Below are positions 1 through 10,489 of a DNA stretch of 64,000 bases, in pieces (position 1 is the stretch's first letter; every line of letters starts with the position of its first letter). The notes below the pieces were generated by a model. The model did no database searches. It was not told the DNA's origin and saw only the letters and a program-made list of their open reading frames with translations. A program made the translations under genes and the position numbers. The stretch spans positions 15,191,501 to 15,255,500 of the forward strand of contig NW_018343987.1 in NCBI RefSeq assembly GCF_002099425.1, in the 5' to 3' direction. Origin of the DNA: Phascolarctos cinereus (lineage: Eukaryota; Chordata; Mammalia; Diprotodontia; Phascolarctidae).

Positions 1-519
1 AAAGTAATGACCTCAGGTCTGGATGTCTCAAAGTACTTATCAGCCCTCTTCATTCTCTATACAGATTTCTGAGTAGCATGGTACACTCTCCCCAAAGACC
101 TTGTGCATGTGAAAGGGAAGAATATCCCCTCTGGCATGGGTATATTTTATAAAGTCTCTCTTTGCTAAACCTTCTCAGTCAATATCCCTTAGGAAAAGTG
201 AAATGATGTAACTAGCTGATCAATAATCTGGAAACACCATGGACTGAGGCTAGTACTGTTAGAAACCCCAAGATAGAATCCGAAGGGGATAAATAGTCAA
301 CTTCCCTCTGGGGTCCAGACCTACCAATTCAAGTGGGAGTTGGGAGAGTGAGCCTAGAGGAGATGGCAACATTTAAAAGAGGAACAACACTCTTGTCTGA
401 TACCATGGAGCCTTGGTGTGGCCTCACTCAGACATGTACTCTAGGGTCTTGAAATAACAACCAGACAAAAGGTCCACGATCCCGTTCTTAGGTTTGACTT
501 CAATTTAAGTCAAGTCTAT
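1..519. other. Unassigned sequence
   Basis: I see no recognisable repeat, RNA gene or convincing coding frame. Composition is ordinary for the window. Confidence 0.5.
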
Positions 520-883
520 TGAGTCTGCCCCTTCCCCAAGCCCCACCCTTCTTCAGTTGTTCATCTCTACTACATTCTAATTCCTTGGTAAAGAGAACCA
601 GATTAGAAAGTTTTGTTTCCTTGAAGACTCAGCTTAAGTACCACCCTCTGCATGAAGGCTTTCCCTATCCCTACTGCCCCAAGTGTCCTCTCCTCCCTAA
701 ACAATGTATATTTATTTGCATATATTCAGCATATACTAATTATATAAATGGTGTTTCCCTGGACAGGATATAAGCTCTTTGAGGTCAGAGGCTGCATCAT
801 TTTTTAATCTTTGTATCTTCAGTGCATGGCATAGTGTCTCACACGTAGCAGGTGCTTAATAGGTGTTTGTCGATTGATTCAAG
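520..883 (+). mobile_element. L2 LINE, 3' terminal fragment
   Basis: The order of motifs is that of a mammalian L2 3' end in sense orientation: CTTGAAGACTCAGCTTAAGT at about 620, the CTCTGCATGAAGGCTTTCC block at about 644, AAGCTCTTTGAGGTCAGAGG near 772, and the terminal GCAGGTGCTTAATAGGTGTT at about 848. L2 is an extinct CR1-clade retrotransposon. The copy is 5'-truncated and heavily diverged. Confidence 0.8.
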
Positions 884-960
884 TAAATAAACATTTGCTA
901 AGTGTCTATCCTCTAGAAGGTACAGTGTTGAGCTAGACTTCCCCTCTAGCACTCTTTTGG
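884..960 (-). mobile_element. L2 LINE, 3' end fragment (antisense)
   Basis: AAATAAACATTTGCTAAGTG followed by a degraded 'ctactatgtgccaggcactg' block is the reverse complement of an L2 3' terminus. It abuts the sense L2 end just upstream, so two L2 tails meet tail to tail. Confidence 0.5.
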
Positions 961-1164
961 CTCTTCCTTTGGCTCCAATCTTCATTTCAGAGAGTTTTAC
1001 TTGCCCAAAGGCTTTCTTGAATCTGCCCAATTTCCATTGACCCCACAGAATGTGACCATATACCTATTATTTTTATTGGATTCTCTTGGGTCTCAATCTA
1101 CCTCACTGATGGCTTCTTCTCTTCCTCCTTTGCTAGTTCCTCTTCCTCTTCTAATCCTAGAGTG

Positions 1165-1335
1165 ATAAAGTTGAAACTGTGCTACATTTGGAGTTAGATG
1201 ACATAGGTTCAAATAATTGCTACCTATGTGATCCTGGACAAGCTAATTTTACTTCACTGAGACTAGGCTTTTTTTTTTTAATAAAATGAAGGGCTAGAAG
1301 GCCTATAGTGTTCATTCCAGAACTAAGTCCAAGAT
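1165..1335 (+). mobile_element. MIR/THER1-type CORE-SINE
   Basis: GGAGTTAGATGACATAGGTT, the core 'ctatgtgatcctggacaag', and the trailing 'aaaatgaagggctagaagg' follow the MIR plan: tRNA-related head, CORE, then a tail. Old and degraded. Confidence 0.7.
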
Positions 1336-1530
1336 TCTGAATGCAGGCATTCCCCAGGGTTTTATCCTGAGCTTTCCTCTATATGCTCCCCATCAGTGAC
1401 CTTAGCTACTATTGCAATATCCTACCCAATCTTCTGAGAAAAATCATTATTTTCTCATTATATTAATAACCAATTTATATATGGGACCCAAAGATCATTT
1501 TTTTGCCCATTTCCCCTCATTCAAAGCCTA
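1336..1530 (+). mobile_element. L2 LINE, reverse-transcriptase segment
   Basis: The translation around 1346 reads G-I-P-Q-G-F-I-L-S, matching the conserved G-V-P-Q-G-S-V-L-G block of L2 reverse transcriptase. The piece is short and has lost its frame soon after. Confidence 0.5.
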
Positions 1531-1589
1531 GCCTCTTACAATATATGAAAATATTATTAATATTAATTGATTGTTATTATTAGCAATAG

Positions 1590-2045
1590 TATTCTTAAAG
1601 ACCAGCCTCTCAAGGACATTTCTGAGCTTGCCCAAGGAATTCACCCCACTAGACCATCTTATCTAGATGGAATTCTTACCTTACCATTATTCCTTGTACA
1701 TTGATTAGGTGGAGAATAGATTCTTTCCTATAGATTACTGGAGGCAGAATGACCTAAGAGCACTGATAGGATCAAAGTCATGTCTCCTAGCCCCTCATTA
1801 GGAAAAGCCCACTCCTCATTATAATGTTTATTCGCTTATTAATTGTTAACCAATCAGAGTTGATTTCTACCTGTCAGGGACAATCCCTTTTCCAAAGGTA
1901 TTTAACCATTCAATGGTCTCCAACATTTCCAAGAGAGCCACTGACCTCAATTTATTGATTATTTGCTAGCCATGCTTAATAAATTGATTATTAATTACCC
2001 AGGAACTCTGTCTCTTGGGCTTTTCATTCATTTCACTTCTTACCT
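1590..2045 (+). mobile_element. Degraded LTR of an endogenous retrovirus-like element
   Basis: From about 1740 to 2010 it matches the LTR at 9870-10484 in opposite orientation. Shared landmarks are TAACCAATCAGAGTTGATTT near 1849 (a CCAAT box) and a polyadenylation-type AATAAA near 1978. The ends are uncertain and no flanking repeats were found. Family not assigned; it looks older than the other copy. Confidence 0.55.
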
Positions 2046-2069
2046 TCAGTTCACCCTGCTAATGGGTAA

Positions 2070-2430
2070 GTTATCCTTCTCTGGCCTCAACTACACCATT
2101 CCTCTACTCCAAAATTTTTGATAATTCCTCACCCTTCTTACTGAGTCCATATTGTTAAGCTTTGTATTCAAAACTCTCTGCAAACTGATTCCAACCTACA
2201 TTTCCATATTTATCTCTCTATGCATATCTTCTGCTCCAGTCAAACTCAGATACTCACTGTTTCCTAAAGAAACCTTAGATTTTCCACCTGTGTACCTATA
2301 TTCATAATGTTCTTTTCTATCTTGGATTTCATCTTCTCTCCCACCCCTATTTTATGCCTTTTTAAATTCCTATCTTTCTTTCAAATGATATATATCTCCT
2401 CAGTGAAGTCTTCTCTGATTTATATTTGTG
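2070..2430 (+). mobile_element. L2 LINE, 3' region
   Basis: A degraded L2 3' segment: 'caaactgattccaacctacatttcc', then 'tctgctccagtcaaact', then 'cctcagtgaagtcttctctga'. These match the known L2 block order with many substitutions. It probably continues toward the tail at 2990-3150. Confidence 0.6.
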
Positions 2431-2989
2431 TGGCCCAAAGGAATTGGTTTCTTCCTCTTCTGAACTATAGTCATCTGTTATCACTCCCTTCAGTCCACAT
2501 TCTGTCAGCGCTCCAGTCCCAGGATAGGTTGTCATCTTTTCTCTACTTTCTCTTTCTGGTATCTGGTATCCCATTTGAGACTCAGGCCTACCATTTTTGG
2601 TTTTGTTTGCAATATCACTCATCTCTGGCCAAGAAGATATCTTCCCCCTCCCACTGACCCTAGGAAATTGCCTTTTCCTCTGTTCTGTGTTCTAGATTCT
2701 CCATTAGCCCACCTTGCAGATTTTGTTTTTCTGACAACGGGTGGCTTGTTCGAAGTATCCCAGTATCTCTGACATGTGTGTCATCTAGGAGCCATTGCTA
2801 CGTCTGATGCTTCTTTTGCATTCCCATTTTCCAGCCTCCTTTTTCCTTTTCCTTATGTTTCCTGCTCTGCCTCATGGAGCACTCCCATATCCCACTTTTT
2901 CCGTCCCAGTTAAAGGCTCACAACCTACTTACCTAGCTCTTCTCACACTTTCCATTTGATACCCTGGTTCTTGGTGTGATTAGTCTAAG
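2431..2989. other. Unassigned pyrimidine-rich sequence inside an L2
   Basis: It lies between an L2 body piece and an L2 tail in the same orientation, so it may be eroded L2 or an insertion. No distinct family was recognised. A frame of about 116 codons that starts upstream at 2307 and runs into this span follows the pyrimidine bias and resembles no known protein. Confidence 0.35.
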
Positions 2990-3150
2990 GAATTTTTGTA
3001 TTTAATTTTGAAAATTATGTTTGAGTGTATTTTTAAATTTCTTCTCTATAAGACTATAAGCCCCATGAGGTCAAGGTCCAGATATTATTCATGTTTTCCC
3101 TCTCTTATTTTTCCTCCCTACCCCAACCTAACATGGTGCCTTGCACATAG
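2990..3150 (+). mobile_element. L2 LINE, 3' tail
   Basis: 'actataagccccatgaggtc' followed by 'catggtgccttgcacatag' is the L2 terminal signature. It probably belongs to the same copy as 2070-2430. Confidence 0.65.
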
Positions 3151-3468
3151 TTGTTATTTATCCTTCGTTCTTGAAGAGGACCCTGACGTCAAGAAGGTGA
3201 TGCCAAGACTTACAAGTGAATTGGATTCAAGTGAGGCAGGGCTGTGCAAAGTCACCGGCCTCACTTTCTCCTCCAGTGTCATCTGAGTCCACTGGCCAGA
3301 ACTACTGATGATGGCCCCAGATGTAGTGGGAGATGTTGGCCTTTTTTAACTTTTTAAACATCTTTCCCAGTCTCAGTTTGACTGAGACAACACCCATTCA
3401 GTGATGAAGGCTAGGTAAAAAATGAGTCAAAGAATGGCCTTCTTTACCTAGTCAAAAAAAAAAAAAGT
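3151..3468 (+). mobile_element. SINE-like marsupial repeat of a 'cgttcttgaagaggacc' family
   Basis: It runs from TTGTTATTTATCCTTCGTTC through 'gtgaattggattcaagtgagg' and 'cctcactttctcctccag' to an A-run at 3454-3466. A second copy in opposite orientation lies at 35262-35452, so it is a dispersed element. I recognise it as a common marsupial repeat but cannot name it with certainty. Confidence 0.65.
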
Positions 3469-3599
3469 CAACCTGGGAGGGGAAGACTCTCAGGATTTTT
3501 GGCCAAAACAGAAGTAGTTGCTGTTTACATTCGCTCTGAGCCATCAGAGTGGTAGGCACTCATTGAATATTCCTTGAATCAAGCTTACTGTTACCTTAT

Positions 3600-3850
3600 G
3601 ATATCAAAATGTGACAGCATGGCCTAGTGGATAGAGCTGCCATTGGAGTCAGGAAGACTTGGATTCAAGTCCTGCCCCGACTCACACTAGCTGCACGACC
3701 ACAGGCAAGCCACTTAACTCTTTAGTGCACCAGGCAACTCTCTAATAATAATGGAGAGGCCAAGTGATAATCTACATCAATGTAGAGCCTTTTCATATTG
3801 GGAGTCTCCCATAACAAATGAAATCATATGTCTGGGACTCTGCTCACTTC
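3600..3850 (+). mobile_element. tRNA-derived CORE-SINE, near full length
   Basis: The head 'cagcatggcctagtggatag' keeps tRNA-like A-box spacing. It is followed by 'ggagtcaggaagacttggat' and a B-box-like 'ttcaagtcctg', then a tail with 'ggagtctcccataacaaatg'. The same tail appears at 38715-38940 and 55490-55610. Confidence 0.75.
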
Positions 3851-3867
3851 CCCAAAAAATCGAAACA

Positions 3868-4110
3868 GAGAGGAAATGTGGTGCAATAGTGAGGTCACTG
3901 AATATAGGGATTAGTCTTAGGACTGTGCTACTTCCTAGCCAGACAAACAGCTTTTCCTTTCTGAGCTTCAGTTTCCTCATCTGTAAGATGGTAATAATGC
4001 CCACTCTCCTTCATGTGAAAAACAATGAGATAATGGAACTAAAGTGTCTTTATAAAGATATAAACTGTAAAGTACTTTGCAAACTACCATTATTATTGTT
4101 TCTATTTCAA
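3868..4110 (+). mobile_element. MIR/THER1 SINE
   Basis: 'gcttcagtttcctcatctgt' is the conserved CORE end. The 3' half with 'ataaactgtaaagtactttgc' and 'accattattattg' is the THER1-type tail. Confidence 0.75.
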
Positions 4111-4198
4111 AAGCCATTCTTTCTGCCTACCCCCAAAAAAAGTGTTTTTAAAATGCTTTCAGGAATGATAATCAAGACAGCCAGTCTCTAGCACTTCT

Positions 4199-4434
4199 TG
4201 TTGTTCAGTTGTTTTTAGTTGTGTCCAACTTTTTTGTGACCCCATTTTGGAGTTCCTTGGCAAAGATATTGGAGTGGTTTGCTATTTCCTTCTCCAGCTC
4301 ATTTTACAGATTAGGAAACTGAGGCAAACAAGGTTAAGGGATTTGTCCTGGGTCACACAACTAGGAATTACCTGAGGCTGGATTTGGTTTCAGATCTTCC
4401 TGACTCTAGGCCTGGTGTTTTATCCACTAGTACT
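4199..4434 (-). mobile_element. RTE-tailed tRNA SINE (antisense)
   Basis: It starts with TTGTTGTTCAGTTG, then 'tgtgaccccattttgg', 'gagtggtttgctatttcctt' and the antisense CORE 'ttacagattaggaaactgag', and ends near 'ttatccactag'. The tail (left end here) resembles RTE/BovB 3' sequence. Roughly full length. Confidence 0.85.
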
Positions 4435-4615
4435 TACTGCCACTTATTAGGTATATGACTTTGGGAAAGTCACTTACCTTTCTGAGCCTCCAGGTTCCTC
4501 ATCTGTAAAATGAGGATAATGACCACTACCTGTTACGTATGAGTGTACAGATAAAATGAAATGATGCAGGTAAATAATTCTGAAAACTGTAATTAAACAA
4601 ATGTGTTATTCTCAT
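4435..4615 (+). mobile_element. MIR/THER1 SINE
   Basis: 'tgactttgggaaagtcactt' and 'ttcctcatctgtaaaatgag' are MIR CORE motifs. The tail is degraded. Confidence 0.7.
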
Positions 4616-4699
4616 TAACCCTTCTAATTCCCCAGCTCAAGGATGAAGAAGGGAGATTGCCATCACCCTCCACTACCTTGCTCTAGGCAGATAGGGCAA

Positions 4700-4865
4700 A
4701 TGATAGGATCATAGATTTCCCTTTGGAAGGGATCATAGAGATGATAGGTTCCAGGCTCCCTCTCACCCCCATTTTACAGACAAAGAAACTATGGCCTAGA
4801 GAAGTTAATTAAGCTTCCAAAAATTAGCTGGGGAGAGGGCCAAGATTTCAAATGAAGAACTCTGG
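4700..4865 (-). mobile_element. MIR-like SINE (antisense)
   Basis: 'gaagggatcatagagatgat' followed by 'ccattttacagacaaagaaa' is the antisense arrangement of a MIR-like element that recurs at 5135, 17795, 30530, 35755 and 62695. Confidence 0.6.
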
Positions 4866-4954
4866 CTACAAGGATAGTTTTTGTTTCTGTTTTTAATTTC
4901 TCCTTTACACTATCCAACCCCTGGGAGGAAGGCTTAGGGAAAAGAACTATTTGA

Positions 4955-5130
4955 TTAATTAATTAATTGATTCATCAAAATGATCGTTTTGGAAGGGCAG
5001 AAAAACAATCAACCAGCACTAAGCCCCTACTATGTGCTAGACATTATCCTCTGAGGATAGAAAGACAAAAATGAAACCATCCCACCCCTTGAGGAGCATG
5101 CATTTGATTGGGGGACATAGCATAGAAGCA
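4955..5130 (-). mobile_element. L2 LINE, 3' end (antisense)
   Basis: 'cctactatgtgctagacatt' and 'ccccttgaggagcatgcatt' are reverse-complement L2 tail blocks in the correct order. Confidence 0.7.
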
Positions 5131-5134
5131 GGTG

Positions 5135-5275
5135 TTCCTAGCCTACAGAAGCCATCTAGCTCAGTCCTTTCATTTTACTGATGAAGAAATCAAGGCTTCA
5201 GGAGGCTGAGCGAGTAGTACAAAGTCATAGGAAGCATGGCAGGTAGAATGTACATGATTCATTAGTATCTCCATC
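5135..5275 (-). mobile_element. MIR-like SINE (antisense)
   Basis: 'agccatctagctcagtcctt' then 'ttttactgatgaagaaatca' matches the antisense MIR-like unit at 4700-4865. Confidence 0.5.
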
Positions 5276-5774
5276 CAAGGACTCATTCTAGTCTGCTACT
5301 TCCCTGGGCTCCTGTTAGATCCAGCCAGCTCAGCTAAGTCCAGTCCAGACCAGCTCAGCCAACATGGGCAACCTGACAATAATAAGGCAGTAGAGCTCTC
5401 AATAAAGCAATAGCAAATGCACACAGCAGGCATTTAAGTTAGTCCAGCAAGGGAGCTGATTGCATTTCTGTCTTTTCAAGGGATCATTACAAACAGCTGG
5501 TTAGGAGGGGGGTGGGAGGAGATTGCAAAATGATAAGGAATCACCTGGGTCCTGAAAACCCAGGGGGCTCTTTACGCCCATCTTTCAAGCACTTAGGATG
5601 TATGAGAGATGTTATTTAAGTGAATAAATAATAACATATAAAGGCTTTGGCTGTAGAACTCAGTTGGTTTTATATAATCTCCTAGTTACTAGGCTCCTGG
5701 CTGACAGCAGTAGAAGAGAAGTCCAGGACTGAGGGATGTTCTGGGAGATAGGATGGGGCATTGCAGGGAAGTAA
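5276..5774. other. Unassigned sequence
   Basis: No repeat recognised. It contains a short run of degenerate 'cagctcagc' motifs near 5320-5360 and no coding signal. Confidence 0.4.
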
Positions 5775-5775
5775 T

Positions 5776-6026
5776 AAGCAGCTAGGTGACACAGTAGATA
5801 GAGTGCTGGACCTGGAGTCAAGAAGACCCATCTCCTTAAGTTCAAATCTGGCCTCAAACACTTACTAGCTGAGTCACCCTGCACAACTCACTTAACCCAG
5901 TTTCCCTCAGTTTCCTCGTCTGTAAAATGAGCTGGAAAAGGAAATGGAAAACCACTCCAGTATCTTTTGCCAAAGAAACACCAAATGGAGTCATGAAGAG
6001 TTGGATGCAACTGAATAACAACTGCA
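5776..6026 (+). mobile_element. RTE-tailed tRNA SINE, near full length
   Basis: The head 'agcagctaggtgacacagta' is followed by 'cctggagtcaagaagaccca', the CORE 'cagtttcctcgtctgtaaaa', 'ggaaaaccactccagtatct', and a terminal 'gagttggatgcaactgaata'. All blocks are present in order over about 250 bp. Confidence 0.88.
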
Positions 6027-6089
6027 GGGTAATCTAGGACACATTAAGAGTCAGAGGTGCAAAAAAGGCATTTTTATTAGTATTAATAT

Positions 6090-6260
6090 TAAATTCTATG
6101 CATTTGATCTTCAGAGCAACGTTGGGAGGTGGGTACTATCAGTATTACTATCTCTATGATGAGGAAATTGAGGATCAGAGAGACTGAGCAGTTTGGCCGA
6201 GGTCACTAAAGAAGTCGTCAGCAGACAGAAAAATTAAATCCAATTCTCCTAATTTCAGTG
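6090..6260 (-). mobile_element. MIR SINE (antisense)
   Basis: 'gatcttcagagcaacgttgg' then 'tgatgaggaaattgaggatc' is antisense MIR CORE order. Old copy. Confidence 0.6.
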
Positions 6261-6659
6261 AAGAGATCACTGGTGCTTCTAGCAACAAAACAGCTGGTCA
6301 TAAACCAACCTCAGCAAACAAACCTATCCTCCAAAATGGTCTTGCTGAAGAGGCCTGAAATCCCACCATTTTAGATTCATTCTTTTGGGTTCATGTATTT
6401 CCTGTCTTCAAGAATCTTAAAGTGTAAACAGTACTGAGAGGGCTAGAACCGTAGGCCATTATGAGTCCCAATGACTAACTCACTGTGTTGATAACTACTC
6501 TACCTGCATTATTAATAGGAATTTTCACACACTTACTCTTTTTTTTTTCATTTTTTTCTTCTGTATCAGGAGATACAGAAAGCCAAGAGCAGAAAACTAA
6601 GACCAGATTTTGGTTGCGGTTGGGGCATTTGTGTGACATACGTTCATTCAAAAAACCTC

Positions 6660-9268
6660 AGCTTTTTTATGATACAAATATGGTGCTGATATTTACACCA
6701 GGGAGAGTCAAAACAGAGAAAGAAAATTATAGATCAATTTCCATAGATGTAAAATTTTTTAAATAAAGTATTAGCAAAAAAATTACAGCAACTTATCATG
6801 AGAATGATATACTATGATCAGGCAGGATTTATACCAGGAATGTAGGTCTGGTTCAATATTAAGAAAACTATCAGCATAATTGATCATATCAACAATAAAA
6901 CTAATAGAAACCATGTGATTATCTCAATAGATGCGGAAAAAACTTTTGACAAAATACAACACCCATTCCTATTAAAAACAACAGAGAGTATAAGAATAAA
7001 TGGAGTCTTCCTTAAAATGATAAGTAGCATCTACCTAAAACCATCAGCAAACGCTATATGTAATGAAGATAAGCTAGAAGTATTTCCAACAAGATCTGGG
7101 GTGAAACATGAATGTCTATTATCACGACTGTTGCTCAATATGGTACTGGAAACATTAGCTTTAGCAATAAGAGAAGAAAAAGAAACTGAAGGTATTAGAA
7201 TAGGCAAAGAAGAAACAAAGCTATCACTCTTTGTGGGTGATATACTTAGAGAATCCTGGGGAATCAAGTAAAAAACTACTTGAAATAATAACTTTAGCAA
7301 AGTTGCAAGATATAAAATAAAGCCCCATAACTCATTGACATTTCTATGTATTACTAACAAAGCCCAACAGCAAGAGATAGAAAGAAAAATTCCATTTAAA
7401 CTTGCTGTAGACATTATAAAATATTTAGGAGGCTACCTGCTGAAACAAACCCAGGAATTATATGAACACAATTACAAAATACTTTTCGCACAAATAAAGT
7501 CAGATCTAAATAATTGGAAAAACATCAGTTGCTCATGGATAGGCAGAGCTAAAATAATAAAAATGACAATTCTACCTAAATTAGTGTACTTATTCAGTGC
7601 CATACCAAACTACCAAAAAATGATTTTATAGAGCTAGAAAAACTAATGACAAGATTTATCTGAAAGAACAAAATGTCCAGAATGAGAAGAAATGCTACGG
7701 AAGGTGGCCTAGCCATACTAGATCTTAAATGGCATTATAAAGCAGCAATCATCAAAACTATGTAGTACTAGCTAAGAAATAGAGTGGTGGATCAATGGAA
7801 TATGTTAGGTCTACTGTTTGATAAACCCAAAGACCCTAGCTTCTGGGATAAAAACTCACTGTCTGATAAAAACTTCTGGAAAAATTGGAAAATGGTGTGG
7901 GAGAAACTAGGCATAGACTAATATCTTACACCATATGCCATAATAAAGTAAAAATGGGTTCATGATTTAGATATAAAGGCTGATACTATAAGCAAACTGG
8001 GAGAACAAGGAATAGTTTACCTGTCAAATTTATGCAGAATGGAAGAATTTCTGACCAAACAAGAGATAAAAAGCATTATGAAATGCAAAATGGACAATTT
8101 TGATTACATTAAATTGAAAAGTTTTTGCACAAACAAAGCCAATGCAACCAAGATTAGGAGGGAAGCAGAAAACTAGGAAAGAATTTTTACAACCAGTGTC
8201 TCTGATAAAGGCCTCCTTTCTAAAACATATAGAGAACTAAGTCAAATTTATAAGAATACAAGTCATTCCCCAATTGATGAATGGTCAGAGGATATGAACA
8301 GGGAGTTTACAGATGAAGAAATTAAAGCTATCTGCAGTCATATAAAAAATACCTAAATCACTATTGATTAGAGAAATGCAAATTAAAATGACTCTGACAT
8401 ACCACATTATACCTATCAAATTGGCTAGCATGACAAAACAGGAAAATGATAGACGCTGGAGAAGATGTGGGAAAATTGGAACACTAATGCATTGTTGGTG
8501 GAGTTGTGAACTGATCAAAACCATTTTAGAGAGCAATTTGGAACTATGCCCAAAGGGCTATAAAAATGTGCATACCCTTTGACCCAGCAATACCATTTTT
8601 AGGTTTGTATCCCAAAGAGATCATACAAATGGGAAAAGGACCCACATGTACAAAAATATTTATAGCAGCTCTTTCTATGGTGGCAAAGAACTGGAAAATG
8701 AGGAGATGCCCATCAATTAGGGAATGGTAGAACAAGTTGTGGTATATGAATGTAATGGAATACGATTGTGCTGTAAGAAATGATGAGCAGGCGGACTTCA
8801 GAAAACCTAGAAAGATTTGTATGGACTGATGCTGAGTGAAGTGAGCAGAACCAGGAGAACATTGTACACAGTAATAGCCACATTATGTGATGACTAACTT
8901 TGATAGACTTAGCTCTTCTCAGCGATGCAAGGATTTAAGACATCTCCAAAAGTCTCATGATGCAAAATGCTATCTACATCCAGAGAAAGAACTATGGAGT
9001 CTGAATGCAGATTGAAGATACTATTTGCTCTTTTTTTCTTCTGTTTTGTTTTGTTTCTTTTTTTCTTATGGTTCCTTCTATTGGTTCTAATTCTTCTTTA
9101 CAACATGACTAATGTGAAAATATGTTTAATATGAATGCATATGTAGAGCCTATATCAGATTGCATGCCATCTTGGGGAGAGAGGAGAAAAGGGAGGGGAA
9201 GAAAATCTAAAACTCAAAAGCTTATGGAAGTAAATGTTGAAAACTAAAAATGAGTCGATTAATTTTTT
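6660..9268 (+). mobile_element. L1 LINE, 5'-truncated, with RT, C-terminal region and 3'UTR
   Basis: About 2.6 kb of sense L1. The reading frame from 6915 keeps S-I-D-A-E-K-T-F-D-K-I (RT motif A region) and continues through the usual RT blocks. The catalytic F-A-D-D box reads F-V-G-D at 7230-7241, so the enzyme is dead. Downstream, 'aaattgaaaagtttttgcac' (8113) and 'ggcaaagaactggaaaatga' (about 8682) are the ORF2 C-terminal landmarks, then a G/A-rich 3'UTR and an A-rich end near 9268. The ORF2 frame is broken many times. The 5' half of ORF2 and all of ORF1 are missing, as is usual after incomplete reverse transcription. Flanks 'aaaaaacctcagc' (6650) and 'aaaaagcctcacctcag' (9271) may be an eroded target duplication. 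Confidence 0.92.
6915..7631 (+). pseudogene. L1 ORF2 reverse-transcriptase remnant
   Basis: Two overlapping open segments (6915-7271 and 7335-7631) hold the palm and thumb of an L1 reverse transcriptase. Residues 1-20 match S-L-D-A-E-K-A-F-D-R-I, residues 60-75 correspond to R-Q-G-C-P-L-S-P-L-L-F-N but read R-S-G-V-K-H-E-C-L-L-S-R, and residues 106-109 replace F-A-D-D with F-V-G-D. The second segment continues the thumb (K-Y-L-G-G-Y near its centre, Y-L-F-S-A-I-P near its end). At least one frame change separates them. Not a functional gene. Confidence 0.85.
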
Positions 9269-9387
9269 TAAAAAGCCTCACCTCAGGCCATCTCTACTTC
9301 ACCCCAAAGATGGCAGCCTCTTGGTCAAGTGATAGTAGATCCTAACTTAGTGTTTGAGTAGCAAGAGTTCCCGACCTTATCTGAATT

Positions 9388-9530
9388 CTTTTTTTAAAAT
9401 AATATTTTATTTTTTCTCCAATTACATGTATAATTTATAACATTCATTTAAAAAAATTTTTAACTTCCAAATTTTCTTTCTCTTTTTTTCACCTTCTCCC
9501 TCCATGAGATGGTAAGCAATTTTATATACT
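9388..9530 (-). mobile_element. L1/HAL1 3'UTR fragment (antisense)
   Basis: A T-run followed by 'ccaattacatgtataattta', 'taacttccaaattttctttc' and 'ccctccatgagatgg' resembles the antisense 3' end seen at 11440-11500 in the HAL1. It is a short 3'-end-only copy. Confidence 0.5.
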
Positions 9531-9593
9531 TATCTAAATTCTTGTTCCTTGAGTACTTATAGCTAACTATGGAAAAGGAACTGGAAGGGGAGG

Positions 9594-9842
9594 AATAAGC
9601 ATTTATATACTATCTACTATGTGCTAGGCACTGTGCAAATATTATCTCATTTGATCCTCACAACAACCCTGAGAAGTAGGTGCTGTTAATATCCCCCTTT
9701 TATAGTTGAGGAAACTGAGACAAATTGAGGTTAAGTAAATTGCCTAGGGTTACAGAGCTAGTAAGTGTTTGAGGCTGAATTGGAACTCAGGTCTTCCTGA
9801 CTTCAGGCCCTGCCCTCTATCCACTGAGTCACTTAGCTGCTG
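9594..9842 (-). mobile_element. THER1/MIR-type SINE (antisense), near full length
   Basis: 'attatctcatttgatcctca', 'caacaaccctgagaagtagg', 'gttgaggaaactgagacaaa' and 'ctgccctctatccactgagt' give the complete antisense order from the L2-like tail to the tRNA-like head. Confidence 0.85.
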
Positions 9843-9869
9843 ATAACAGAAACAGAAGTTTCAGCCAAA

Positions 9870-10484
9870 TGGTGCCAGGAGAAGAAGCACATGGCTAAGG
9901 GATAAGTATTCCTGAAATCCCAATACCTGAGATTAAAGGATTTCCTAGATTATGACGAACTCCTGGAAAGTTCCAGAAATTCAAGTATGATGTAAAAAAG
10001 TTAGAAAGTAGATAATTAATAATTTTATTAATCATGCTAGCAATAATCAACAAAAGGGGTTAGTATCACTCTTGAATGCCAAAGACCCCTCATGGAATCC
10101 ACTCAATGTTTATAAGCTCTTAGAAGAGTAGGTATTCCTGAGAGTGGCAATCAACTCTGATTGGTTAACAATAAGAAGAATGAATATTATAATGAAAGGT
10201 GGGTTTATTCTAAGGAGGAGATGGGGGAGTGACTCTGATCACTCAGTCTTGGTCAAAGAGCCTTATCTATACCCATATCACTTCATCTCATAGGAACCTG
10301 CATACTCCAGGTCACATGTGGCCATCTAGGTCCTTAAGTGCTGCCTTTTGACTGAATCCAAATGTCGCAGAACATTTGTTCCCTACTCTTGATTCTAGGG
10401 TAATCTAGACAAAAGGTGGAATCCATTTCCACCCAGACCTGTCTGAGTAAAACACAATGGGTGGGAATCCATTAATCCCCTACA
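9870..10484 (-). mobile_element. Solo LTR of an endogenous retrovirus-like element
   Basis: A 615-bp unit that in plus orientation starts TGGTGCCAGG and ends CCCCTACA, giving a TG...CA structure. It is flanked on both sides by the same 5 bp, CCAAA (9865-9869 and 10485-10489). The antisense strand carries a CCAAT box and an AATAAA-like signal. No internal region is attached, so it is a solo LTR, probably formed by recombination between two LTRs. It shares about 270 bp with the older copy at 1590-2045. Family not assigned. Moderate age: both flanks still match. Confidence 0.75.
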
Positions 10485-10489
10485 CCAAA

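Noticed and set aside
5776-5900. tRNA gene-like A and B boxes
   Set aside because: They lie in the head of a tRNA-derived SINE and no cloverleaf or proper tRNA end is present; the same holds for the other SINE heads.
6915-7271. Possible functional reverse transcriptase
   Set aside because: The catalytic box reads F-V-G-D instead of F-A-D-D, the Q-G block is lost, and the frame is broken downstream; a dead L1.
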